From Lachnospiraceae bacterium (GTDB taxonomy: Bacteria > Bacillota > Clostridia > Lachnospirales > Lachnospiraceae), in NCBI GenBank assembly GCA_009774345.1, contig VSNR01000123.1, forward strand, positions 1 through 12,988: DNA of 12,988 nucleotides, written 5' to 3'. Numbering within the stretch: position 1 is the first letter of the stretch; each line of letters starts with the position of its first letter. This document shows, piece by piece, positions 6,652 through 12,988 of the stretch. A program made the position numbers and the translations under genes. The notes beneath the pieces are model-generated. The model did not search any database. It was not told the DNA's origin and saw only the letters and a list, made by a program, of their open reading frames with translations.

Positions 6652-7974
6652 CTACTCCTGAAACATCGCCTCTAACTGCTCTACGGATTCCTCAAACGTG
6701 AATTTCGCATCTGTATCCTGCAGCAAATATTGGTTGACCTCATCAATCTTGTTGATTGCGCGGTCAATATTCGGATTGCTTCCCCTCTTGTACGCCCCGA
6801 TATTGATCAAATCCTCCGCCTCATTGTACGTAGCCATGATATTCTTTAGTTTTCCTGCTGCTGCCTTGTGCTCTCTGGATGCAATCATCGACATACATCT
6901 CGAGATGCTTTGCAGCACATCGACTGCTGGGTAATGGTTTCTGTTGGCAAGCTTTCTTGTCAGCATAATATGCCCGTCAAGAATGCTTCTCGCCGTATCT
7001 GTGATCGGCTCATTGAAATCTTCACCTTCTACCAGAACGGTATACAGACCGGTGATCGAGCCGCTCTCAGAGCATCCTGCACGCTCAAGGAGTTTTGGCA
7101 TCTCCGAGTACACGCTGGGCGGGTATCCTCTTGTCACCGGCGGTTCTCCTGTCGCCAGACCGATCTCTCTTTGCGCCATCGAAAAACGTGTCAGAGAGTC
7201 CATCATCAAGAGTACATCCTTTCCCTGATCTCTGAAATACTCTGCGATCGCCGTCGCGGTCTTTGCAGCCTTGTTGCGCTCTAGCGCGGGTCTGTCCGAA
7301 GTCGCAACCACCACGATCGAACGGCGCATACCTTCCTCACCCAGATCGCGCTCGATAAATTCGCGGACCTCACGGCCGCGCTCTCCGATCAGTGCGATCA
7401 CATTGATATCTGCCTTGGTGTTTCTCGCAAACATGCCCATGAGGGTTGATTTGCCTACGCCGGAACCTGCAAAGATGCCGATACGCTGGCCTTTTCCGAC
7501 CGTGATCAGCCCGTCTACCGCCTTTACGCCAAGCGGCAGCACCTCACTGATGATCGTCCGGCTCATCGGGTCAGGCGGCATCGCCTCAAGCGGATAGCGC
7601 TTGACAGTCGTTGGTTCTGGCACAAAGCCGTCTATGCATCTGCCCAATCCGTCCAGCGTTTTGCCAAGCAGGCTGTCGCCCACCGACACGCTTAACGGAT
7701 AATTCATGTTCTCGACGATACAGCCAAGTCCGATGCCCTCTGTGTCTTCATAGGGCATGAGCAGTGTTTTTTTGTCCTTGAAGCCAACGACCTCTGCCAG
7801 AATCCCGTGCTGCTTTTCCGTATCTGTGTAAATCTTGCACATATCACCGAGCTTTGCATCGGGCCCAGAGGACTCAATTGTGAGTCCTACGACATTTTCC
7901 ACTTTGCCAAGCTTCTTAAAAAAACTTTTATTCAATACTGTCTTATATTTGTCAAAGGAAATACAACTTTCCAT
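6652..7974 (-). CDS. fliI: Flagellar type III export ATPase FliI
   Basis: FliI hydrolyses ATP as a hexamer at the cytoplasmic base of the flagellar export gate, helping unfold and load rod, hook and filament substrates. The 440-residue length is standard. The Walker A loop GSGVGKST is at 170-177, the catalytic-glutamate segment GERGREV at 197-203 (E198), Walker B LLMMDS at 255-260 (D259), and the F1/V1-ATPase alpha/beta signature PAVDVLQSISR at 349-359. All catalytic residues look intact. The N-terminal beta-barrel domain (about 20-95) precedes the ATPase core, and the last 70 residues form the helical C-terminal domain. AGGGG lies 7 bases before the ATG at 7974, right beside the fliH stop. 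Its relatives include type III secretion ATPases, but the operon fixes it as flagellar. Confidence 0.98.
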   Translation of the reverse strand: MESCISFDKYKTVLNKSFFKKLGKVENVVGLTIESSGPDAKLGDMCKIYTDTEKQHGILAEVVGFKDKKTLLMPYEDTEGIGLGCIVENMNYPLSVSVGDSLLGKTLDGLGRCIDGFVPEPTTVKRYPLEAMPPDPMSRTIISEVLPLGVKAVDGLITVGKGQRIGIFAGSGVGKSTLMGMFARNTKADINVIALIGERGREVREFIERDLGEEGMRRSIVVVATSDRPALERNKAAKTATAIAEYFRDQGKDVLLMMDSLTRFSMAQREIGLATGEPPVTRGYPPSVYSEMPKLLERAGCSESGSITGLYTVLVEGEDFNEPITDTARSILDGHIMLTRKLANRNHYPAVDVLQSISRCMSMIASREHKAAAGKLKNIMATYNEAEDLINIGAYKRGSNPNIDRAINKIDEVNQYLLQDTDAKFTFEESVEQLEAMFQE

Positions 7975-7987
7975 GTTCCAACCCCTT

Positions 7988-8917
7988 TTATGGCTCGTAG
8001 GACAAAAGCCTTAATTCCTCGTTCAGTGCCTCTAACTGCGTTCCTAGACTACAGTCAAACACGCCGTTCCCTGTTTCTATCATACACTCATTTTTGCCGA
8101 GTGTGACATCTTCGAGAAGCTCTACATTCTCAATTGCAATATTCGTCCCCTTGATCAGCTCCCTCTTCTGCATACTTGCAAAAGGATAATCCTCTTTTGA
8201 CACATGGATCAAATAGCTGCTGCCTGTCTCGATATTGCGCATGGTATTCTGAATCAGATACACGATGAGTTCTCTTGAATTTTTGAGGTTCACATGGAAA
8301 ATATGCTCATAAATACCTGTCAGTGTACTGATAAATACCGGCTCTAATTCTTTGATCTTCTGCTGGTATTCCTCCTCGAGCGCCGCCATCTTCTGCTCCG
8401 CCTCTGTATGTACCTGCTTGCGCTCCTCCGCCACGCTGTTTAACCCGTCGCGGTGTCCCTGTGCAAAGCCGTCATTCTGCCCCTGTTCAAAACCTTCCTG
8501 ATATCCTTGGCTGCGCGCCTCCTCAAGTGCCTGCGTCTTTACCTGCTCGATCTCTGCGAGTGCTTCCTCCCGCATCTGTTCGATCTGTGCCTGCGCATCT
8601 GCGATCAGCTCCTCCTGCATGGGGCCGGGCTGCGGCGCGAAACTGTTGTCCTCAAAGGCAGGTTCTGTGTCAAAGCCCTGATTTTCTCCGATGATATTCT
8701 CTCCGCCTTCCCGGATGAGCTGGGACACTTCCACGGCGCTGATTCCCTGTGTGAAACCATCTGCAAAATCAGGTTCCTCGCCGCACTCTCTTGCGAGCTC
8801 TACTGCCATTTCCCGAAGTCTTGCCTCTGCTCTTGCGTTGGTATCTATAATCCTTGTGTTGGCTGGGTCCACTTTCACCCAGCCTGATTTCAATATGCCG
8901 CCGCCATTAGACAACAA
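7988..8917 (-). CDS. fliH: Flagellar export stator protein FliH
   Basis: FliH is the peripheral-stalk-like partner of the export ATPase FliI; it holds FliI inactive and docks it at the export gate/C-ring. I place the start at a TTG (8917), giving 309 residues, because GGAGG lies 8 bases upstream. The open frame extends to a TTG at 8965 without a comparable ribosome binding site. The N-terminus (ILKSGWVKVDPANTRIIDTN) is typical of clostridial FliH. A Glu/Gln-rich segment at about 100-135 leads into GxxxG repeats at 138-158 (glycine every fourth residue, six glycines) and a coiled coil. The C-terminal FliH/VATPase-E-like domain ends in GVFDCSLGTQLEALNEELRL. It overlaps fliG at its 5' end and stops next to the fliI ribosome binding site. 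Confidence 0.9.
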   Translation of the reverse strand: MLSNGGGILKSGWVKVDPANTRIIDTNARAEARLREMAVELARECGEEPDFADGFTQGISAVEVSQLIREGGENIIGENQGFDTEPAFEDNSFAPQPGPMQEELIADAQAQIEQMREEALAEIEQVKTQALEEARSQGYQEGFEQGQNDGFAQGHRDGLNSVAEERKQVHTEAEQKMAALEEEYQQKIKELEPVFISTLTGIYEHIFHVNLKNSRELIVYLIQNTMRNIETGSSYLIHVSKEDYPFASMQKRELIKGTNIAIENVELLEDVTLGKNECMIETGNGVFDCSLGTQLEALNEELRLLSYEP

Positions 8918-9917
8918 TCTCGTCACCTCCGCCTCTTGAAATAACGATCTCCGCAGAATCCTCAAGCTTTCTGATAATATTTACAATCTTCTGCTGTGCT
9001 TCCTCAACGTCCTTCATTCTGACAGGACCCATAAATTCCATATCTTCTCTGATCATCTCAGCAAGACGCTTTGACATGTTGCTGAAGATCGCATTCTGCA
9101 CTTCCTCTGTCGAGCCTTTGCATGCGATGGCAAGGTCGTTGTTGTCAACATCCCTGAGCACACGCTGGATTGCACGGTCGTCGAGCAGCAGGATATCTTC
9201 GAATACGAACATCTTCTTTCTGATCTCGTCTGCAAGCTCTGGCTCTTCGACTTCGAGGGTCTCCATGATATGCTTCTCTGTTCCTCTGTCTACTGTGTTC
9301 AAGATCTCTACCACTGCGTCCACGCCGCCGATAATCGTGTAATCCTGATTGACAAGCGATGACAGTTTTGACTCGAGCACACGCTCCACTTCCTTGATAA
9401 CATCCGGGCTTGTTCTGTCCATCGTCGCGATTCGCCTCGCAACCTCTGCCTGCTTCTCTGGCACGAGCGCGCCAAGGATGGTCGCCGCCTGCCCTGCTGA
9501 CAGATAGGAGAGAATAAGAGCGATCGTCTGAGGATGCTCATCCTGTATAAAGTTCAAAAGCTGTGACGCGTCGGTCTTTTTGACAAACTCGAACGGCTTT
9601 ACCTGTAAAGATGCAGTCAGCTTGCCGATCACGTCCATCGCCTTGTCTGCGCCAAGCGCCTTCTCCAGAAGCTCCTTGGCATAACCGATACCGCCCTCTG
9701 CTATGTACTGCTGTGCCAGACAGACCTCATAAAACTCGTTGATGACTTTCTCTTTAACTTGTGGTGTAACGCTTTTGGTATTCGCAATTTCAAGTGTGAG
9801 GTCCTCGATTTCCTCTTCCTTTAAATGTTTAAATATCAGGGAAGATTTCTCAGGTCCAAGGGCAATCAGTAAGATTGCCGCTTTCTGTATTCCCTTTAAC
9901 TCCTCATTACTAGCCAT
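8907..9917 (-). CDS. fliG: Flagellar motor switch protein FliG
   Basis: FliG is the rotor protein that binds FliF through its N-terminal domain, binds FliM through its middle domain, and meets the stator through its C-terminal charged helix. Its 336 residues match the family. Visible landmarks are the EHPQ motif of the middle domain at 127-130, the MFVFED segment at 236-241, and the C-terminal torque region DDRAIQRVLRDVDNNDLAIA at 246-265, whose charged residues align by pattern with those facing the stator in other FliG proteins. The start ATG at 9917 is preceded by a G-rich GGGGG motif 9 bases away, overlapping the end of fliF. The 3' end overlaps the start of fliH by 11 bases, and the last FliG codons contain the fliH ribosome binding site. 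Confidence 0.98.
   Translation of the reverse strand: MASNEELKGIQKAAILLIALGPEKSSLIFKHLKEEEIEDLTLEIANTKSVTPQVKEKVINEFYEVCLAQQYIAEGGIGYAKELLEKALGADKAMDVIGKLTASLQVKPFEFVKKTDASQLLNFIQDEHPQTIALILSYLSAGQAATILGALVPEKQAEVARRIATMDRTSPDVIKEVERVLESKLSSLVNQDYTIIGGVDAVVEILNTVDRGTEKHIMETLEVEEPELADEIRKKMFVFEDILLLDDRAIQRVLRDVDNNDLAIACKGSTEEVQNAIFSNMSKRLAEMIREDMEFMGPVRMKDVEEAQQKIVNIIRKLEDSAEIVISRGGGDEIVV
8923..8930 (-). promoter_or_regulatory. Ribosome binding site deciding a TTG start for fliH
   Basis: GGAGGTGA on the minus strand, complementary to the 16S rRNA 3' end, lies inside the last codons of fliG. The GGAGG core is 8 bases from a TTG codon at 8917-8915, which is followed by a second TTG at 8914-8912; both are in the fliH frame. 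No ATG is available in that frame near here. The ATG in the TAATG at 8909-8905 is in another frame that stops after five codons (TGA). This supports fliH starting at 8917 (or 8914) and not at the upstream TTG at 8965. Confidence 0.7.
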
Positions 9918-9923
9918 TAAAAG

Positions 9924-11540
9924 TTACCCCCAATCCTCATCAAGCCAATTTCGCAAAAGCGTAGCGACTGCTTCTGGATTTTCCTCGACAAAGTTTTCTA
10001 TCAGTTTTCTCGCTTCGGACTTCTGCTCTGTCTCGATGCCCTCAAGCTCTTCTACATTGGATTGCAGCAAATCCTCCACTGCAAGCTCTTCCTCTTCCTC
10101 GACTTCTTTCTTGGTTCTCAGGCTCATGATTACCACAAATGCCAGAAGTGCAAGAATAATGATGATTAATACAATCTGTACGATATCTTTTACTACTACA
10201 GGCTCCGTCATCTCGTCGATAAACTGTACTTCCTCGAATGCTACAAAGCTTACATTCTTTGACGGAATCCCTGTGGCATTTGCCACCATGCTGACAAAAT
10301 CTTCATCCACTTCAAGTTTTGTCTTCTCATTGTTTGCAAGTTTATACTCTTCCCATGTGATTCCGTCAAGCAGTCCCTGAAGTCTCACATCCTCCTCGCG
10401 CACGACTTTGTATCTGACTGCTGCCACGGACACAGTACTGTCACTGTACACAACAGTTCCTGTCGCACCGATCTCCTCGATAATTTCCTCATTTGGAAGA
10501 TATTTGCTCTTTCTCTCATAGCTGCTGCTGTTCGTGCCTTCCTGCTCGCTGATCATCATGTCTGTCTCAGAGTTGGAATCTGTGCCGGGCACGCCGCCCA
10601 CGCCGTCGCTGGCATTGGACTGGTATACCTCCTCGCTTGCGAGCAGTCCCTGTTCATGGTTTGCATCCGGTGTGGAATAATTGTGCCGTGTGATCTTCTT
10701 CTGTGAGAAATCCATCGCAGCGTTGATTGCAACCTCTATCTGGTTGAACTGGTTTGTGCCAAAAAGCACCTGTCTTACTTCGCTCTTGATCAGGCTCTCC
10801 GCCTCCTGCTTGAGCATCATCATATTGTCTGCTTTCTCGATCGAGGAGTAAGTCTGCTCAACCGGGAACCATGTCTTTCCGTTTGTATCTGTGATTGCCA
10901 CATTGTCTGTCGTCGCGTTTCCAAGTCCTGTCGCAACCATTCTTGCGATCGCTGCCGCATTCTCTTCTGTAAAGTTTGCGCCATCTTCAAGTTCGACAAA
11001 AATACTTGCGTAAGTCTCAAGGTTCTGTGCGATAAGCGTGCCATTGTCGTCAGGAATTGTCAACTGGCAGGAAGCTGTCTTGACTGCCTTCATGTTCTTG
11101 ATGTCTTCCTCGATCTGTGTCTCGAGATAGAGTTTATAGCGCTTCTGCTTATCTGCCTCTGTCGTAGAGAAACTTCCGTTCAGCACATCATCAATGGTGT
11201 ATGCCGCTGTCGGTATGTTATTTGCGCCAAGCAGCAGGTTTGCATCGGACTGCTGTGATTCCAGTACATCAAAACGGAGTCCGTCTGATGATATATTGTA
11301 CAGGATGCCCTGCCCATCGAGCAGCTCCTTGACAGAAGATGCCTCTTTTGTGGACTCACACACAACAAAATCCTTCACATACTGCTTTCTAGTAAGTACC
11401 GCCACCAGTATTGCGATGGCAAGCAGAATCACCACCATAACGCCGATAATCAGTGTCTTCTGCTTTGGCTGAAACTTATTCCACCACTCTTTAATTCGCT
11501 CAAATAGCTTTTTCCCAAAATCCATTACCTTGTCAACCAT
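9924..11540 (-). CDS. fliF: Flagellar MS-ring protein FliF
   Basis: FliF assembles the MS ring in the cytoplasmic membrane, the platform for the rod, export gate and rotor. The 538-residue protein has the expected order: a short cytoplasmic N-terminus, a first membrane helix at about 29-49 (TLIIGVMVVILLAIAILVAV), an extracytoplasmic YscJ/FliF-type ring domain from about 50 to 230, and the FliF C-terminal ring region. A low-complexity loop contains GVGGVPGTDSN at 313-323. A second membrane helix lies at about 453-474, followed by an acidic cytoplasmic tail. The last 30 residues (ARKLIENFVEENPEAVATLL within 511-533) are the FliG-binding segment. AAGGAGA lies 8 bases before the ATG at 11540. The stop codon lies next to the G-run that serves fliG. 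Confidence 0.97.
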   Translation of the reverse strand: MVDKVMDFGKKLFERIKEWWNKFQPKQKTLIIGVMVVILLAIAILVAVLTRKQYVKDFVVCESTKEASSVKELLDGQGILYNISSDGLRFDVLESQQSDANLLLGANNIPTAAYTIDDVLNGSFSTTEADKQKRYKLYLETQIEEDIKNMKAVKTASCQLTIPDDNGTLIAQNLETYASIFVELEDGANFTEENAAAIARMVATGLGNATTDNVAITDTNGKTWFPVEQTYSSIEKADNMMMLKQEAESLIKSEVRQVLFGTNQFNQIEVAINAAMDFSQKKITRHNYSTPDANHEQGLLASEEVYQSNASDGVGGVPGTDSNSETDMMISEQEGTNSSSYERKSKYLPNEEIIEEIGATGTVVYSDSTVSVAAVRYKVVREEDVRLQGLLDGITWEEYKLANNEKTKLEVDEDFVSMVANATGIPSKNVSFVAFEEVQFIDEMTEPVVVKDIVQIVLIIIILALLAFVVIMSLRTKKEVEEEEELAVEDLLQSNVEELEGIETEQKSEARKLIENFVEENPEAVATLLRNWLDEDWG

Positions 11541-11642
11541 ATCAAGTATCTCCTTCTCCCAAATCTTCCCCAGCGTAATCCTTTACTCTTTTCAATCAGT
11601 TTATTAAACCGGTTATTGTTCACTCCTCCAGTAAACAGTAAC
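11541..11642 (-). other. Intergenic gap between fliE and fliF
   Basis: This 102-base interval is long for this operon. It holds an orphan Shine-Dalgarno-like TGGAGGAG at 11623-11630 with no start codon at a useful distance (only a GTG one base away), an AACCGGTT palindrome at 11607-11614, and the true fliF ribosome binding site AAGGAGA at 11549-11555. I see no convincing sigma-70 or sigma-28 promoter and no terminator-type hairpin with a U-run. Confidence 0.5.
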
Positions 11643-11981
11643 TTAAATCTGCATCTGCATAATTTCCTTATATGCTTCAAGGAGCTTATCCCTGACTGCG
11701 ACTGTGTAGTTGAGCGCTGTCTGCGCTTTTCCTACGGCAATCGTAAGGTCGTGTGTATTTTCTGAGATGCCCATCATCCATTTCAATTCCTCGTTCTCCT
11801 GTGTCGAGAGCAGATTGTTGGTATCATTGATATTGTTCACTGCCGCATCAAGGATGGAACCGAATAGATTCTCATTTTTTTGTTCAGTGCTGTCTGCTGC
11901 TGCGCTGTACAGACTGTTTCTGACTGCGTCCGAATTTACATTATACAATCTGTTGATATCATTTGCCGATGTTATCGTCAT
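11643..11981 (-). CDS. fliE: Flagellar hook-basal body complex protein FliE
   Basis: FliE is the small adaptor linking the MS ring/export gate to the rod, and one of the first proteins secreted by the flagellar export apparatus. The 112-residue length fits. The conserved C-terminal half is present: DLTIAVGKAQTALNYTVAVR (residues 78-97), followed by DKLLEAYKEIMQMQI. An FGSIL segment at residues 40-44 resembles an FxxxPhi early-export motif. The ribosome binding site AGGGGGAAG lies 8 bases before the ATG at 11981. It sits between flgC and fliF as in most Firmicutes. The gene is followed by a gap of about 100 bases before fliF. Confidence 0.95.
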   Translation of the reverse strand: MTITSANDINRLYNVNSDAVRNSLYSAAADSTEQKNENLFGSILDAAVNNINDTNNLLSTQENEELKWMMGISENTHDLTIAVGKAQTALNYTVAVRDKLLEAYKEIMQMQI

Positions 11982-12012
11982 GTGTTCTTCCCCCTAAACT
12001 CCCCTATATTTC

Positions 12013-12507
12013 CTAGAAATTCATTTCCAAACCTTTGTTCGCCATTGCTTTTGTCGCCTCAAATGCTGCTTGGTTTGCCTCATATCCGCGGCTTGCATCA
12101 ATCATGTTTGTCATCTCTGTGATAACGTTGACATTCGGATAATGCACATAACCATTTTCGTCCGCATCTGGATGCTCTGGGTCATACGCCATCACTTCCT
12201 CTGTCCAAGTATCCTCGTAGAGTCCGCCGATCTTGACACCAGAGCCCGGACTTGAAAGTCTCGCAGAGTTGGTGCTGCCAAGCGGCCTGCCGCTCAGATT
12301 GCTAAATGCGGTATCCAGCATATGCTTAAAGTTTCTCTCTTTTGTATTTGTCTTTTCCTGAAAGGTGACAACCTTTCTGACATACGGTGTGCCATCCTCT
12401 GTTCTTGTCGTATGTGCATTTGCCATATTCTGTGAGATGATATCCATGCGGTACTGCTCTGCGGACATTCCCGATGCACTGATATCAAACGAGTCAAAAA
12501 TTCCCAT
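12013..12507 (-). CDS. flgC: Flagellar basal-body rod protein FlgC
   Basis: FlgC is a proximal rod subunit exported through the flagellar type III apparatus and stacked with FlgB and FliE above the MS ring. It has 164 residues, slightly longer than the usual 130-150. The N-terminus has the FlgC pattern (FDISASGMSAEQYRMD, residues 7-22, then QNMANAHTT at 26-34, an ANANTT-type rod motif). The C-terminus has the rod/hook C-terminal helix ending in NQAAFEATKAMANKG. A perfect AGGAGG sits 8 bases upstream of the ATG at 12507 and overlaps the flgB stop codon. FlgB and FlgC are paralogues; the central segment with YDPEHPDADENGYVHYPNVN identifies this one as FlgC. Confidence 0.97.
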   Translation of the reverse strand: MGIFDSFDISASGMSAEQYRMDIISQNMANAHTTRTEDGTPYVRKVVTFQEKTNTKERNFKHMLDTAFSNLSGRPLGSTNSARLSSPGSGVKIGGLYEDTWTEEVMAYDPEHPDADENGYVHYPNVNVITEMTNMIDASRGYEANQAAFEATKAMANKGLEMNF

Positions 12508-12519
12508 CGCTCATTCCTC

Positions 12520-12912
12520 CTACTTCATCACGGACATGAGCTGTTTGAAGTTCTGGTTCACCAGCTCCTGCAATCCGTTATACTTTGTCTGGTTCTTTGC
12601 AAGAATGCCCAGCTCATTCTGGATGCTCACATTGTTGCCATCATACCGGTAAGAAAGCTCCTCATAATCTGTATAAATCTGTGGGTCGAGCGCGTCCAGA
12701 TCAAGATTCTTGACTCTCGCATCCACTGTCTTCTCACCTGCTCTGGCAAAAGCATGTTTCAGCTCTGTCTCAAAGCGAATGTCCTTTCGCTTATAATTGG
12801 GGGTATTCACATTTGCAATATTATTGTTGATAATATTATTTCTCGTCGCTGTTGCATCCAGTGAAGTACCCAATGCGTTAATGTAATCAAACACACCTGA
12901 ATTGTTTAACAT
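12520..12912 (-). CDS. flgB: Flagellar basal-body rod protein FlgB
   Basis: FlgB forms the most proximal part of the flagellar rod, joining the MS ring/FliE to the rest of the rod, and is exported by the flagellar type III system. The 130-residue length is normal for the family. The N-terminal rod-protein signature is clear: residues 25-41 carry NNIINNNIANVNTPNYK, with the family ANVNTP core at 33-38. An AAGGAGGAG ribosome binding site lies 7 bases before the ATG at 12912. The stop codon TAG lies inside the AGGAGG that serves flgC, so the two genes are probably translationally coupled. It is the first gene of the operon visible here; in Bacillus relatives flgB is also the first gene of the fla/che operon. 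Confidence 0.97.
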   Translation of the reverse strand: MLNNSGVFDYINALGTSLDATATRNNIINNNIANVNTPNYKRKDIRFETELKHAFARAGEKTVDARVKNLDLDALDPQIYTDYEELSYRYDGNNVSIQNELGILAKNQTKYNGLQELVNQNFKQLMSVMK

Positions 12913-12988
12913 TTATACTCCTCCTTCTTCTTCAGATCTACTCCCATGCAGTTCATCATTGCCATAATGAATTTACATAATATATTAC
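12913..12988 (-). promoter_or_regulatory. Leader region upstream of flgB
   Basis: The last 76 bases hold the flgB ribosome binding site (12918-12926) and an AT-rich stretch (12960-12988) that may belong to the operon promoter, but the window ends before a complete promoter can be judged. I find no TAAA-N15-GCCGATAT match here. Confidence 0.35.

Noticed and set aside
11525..11623. 32-codon GTG-start frame encoding a very basic peptide, running from the fliE-fliF gap into fliF
   Set aside because: The GGAGG is only one base from the GTG, which is too close for initiation; there is no recognisable protein motif and it overlaps the true fliF start.
11965..11972. GCCGATGT on the plus strand within fliE, possible antisense sigma-28 promoter
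   Set aside because: No TAAA element 15 bases upstream, and no plus-strand gene to drive.
12908..12966. 19-codon frame (MAMMNCMGVD...) upstream of and overlapping the flgB start
   Set aside because: No ribosome binding site precedes it, and the Lys/Glu-rich end is just the flgB Shine-Dalgarno purine run read as codons.
1..12988. CRISPR arrays, insertion sequences, tRNA/rRNA genes, defence or phage genes
   Set aside because: None found: every substantial stretch is accounted for by the flagellar genes and short gaps described.

Overview
This window is the upstream half of a large flagellar (fla/che-type) operon, transcribed entirely on the minus strand; biologically it reads from high to low coordinates. 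Gene content and order (flgB-flgC-fliE-fliF-fliG-fliH-fliI-fliJ-motE/ylxF-like-fliK-flgD-TIGR02530-type gene-flgE) match the conserved Firmicutes arrangement. The moderate GC content, the AGGAGG-type ribosome binding sites before most genes, and the Clostridia-style FlgD and FlgE suggest a motile anaerobic Clostridia member. A Lachnospiraceae genome (Roseburia/Butyrivibrio/Lachnospira-like) is my best guess, but this is inference from style and not from a database match.

Region 12988-11541 encodes the proximal rod and its adaptor (FlgB, FlgC, FliE). Region 11540-8907 encodes the MS ring (FliF) and the rotor/switch protein FliG. Region 8917-6153 encodes the cytosolic ATPase complex of the flagellar type III export apparatus: FliH, FliI and FliJ. 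Region 6130-5252 encodes a single-pass membrane protein of the MotE/YlxF kind. After a 140-base AT-rich gap come the hook genes: FliK (hook-length ruler), FlgD (hook cap), a conserved flagellar operon protein of unknown function, and FlgE (hook protein), which ends 44 bases before the window edge. The operon must continue beyond position 1 (in relatives with flbD, motAB or fliL, fliM), but none of that is visible here.

The genes are tightly packed, with coupled or near-coupled junctions (flgB/flgC, fliG/fliH, fliH/fliI, fliJ/motE-like). The exceptions are about 100-140 base gaps before fliF, fliK and flgE. The gap before fliK contains a near-consensus sigma-28 (SigD/FliA) promoter, which would let the hook block be transcribed independently of the basal-body block.

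This is a recognisable operon and not a new system. The less ordinary points are the internal sigma-28 promoter, the uncharacterised TIGR02530-type protein with a possible early-export-substrate motif, a helical extension on FlgD, a roughly 270-residue insertion in FlgE, and a probable TTG start for fliH that earlier-start annotation would miss.
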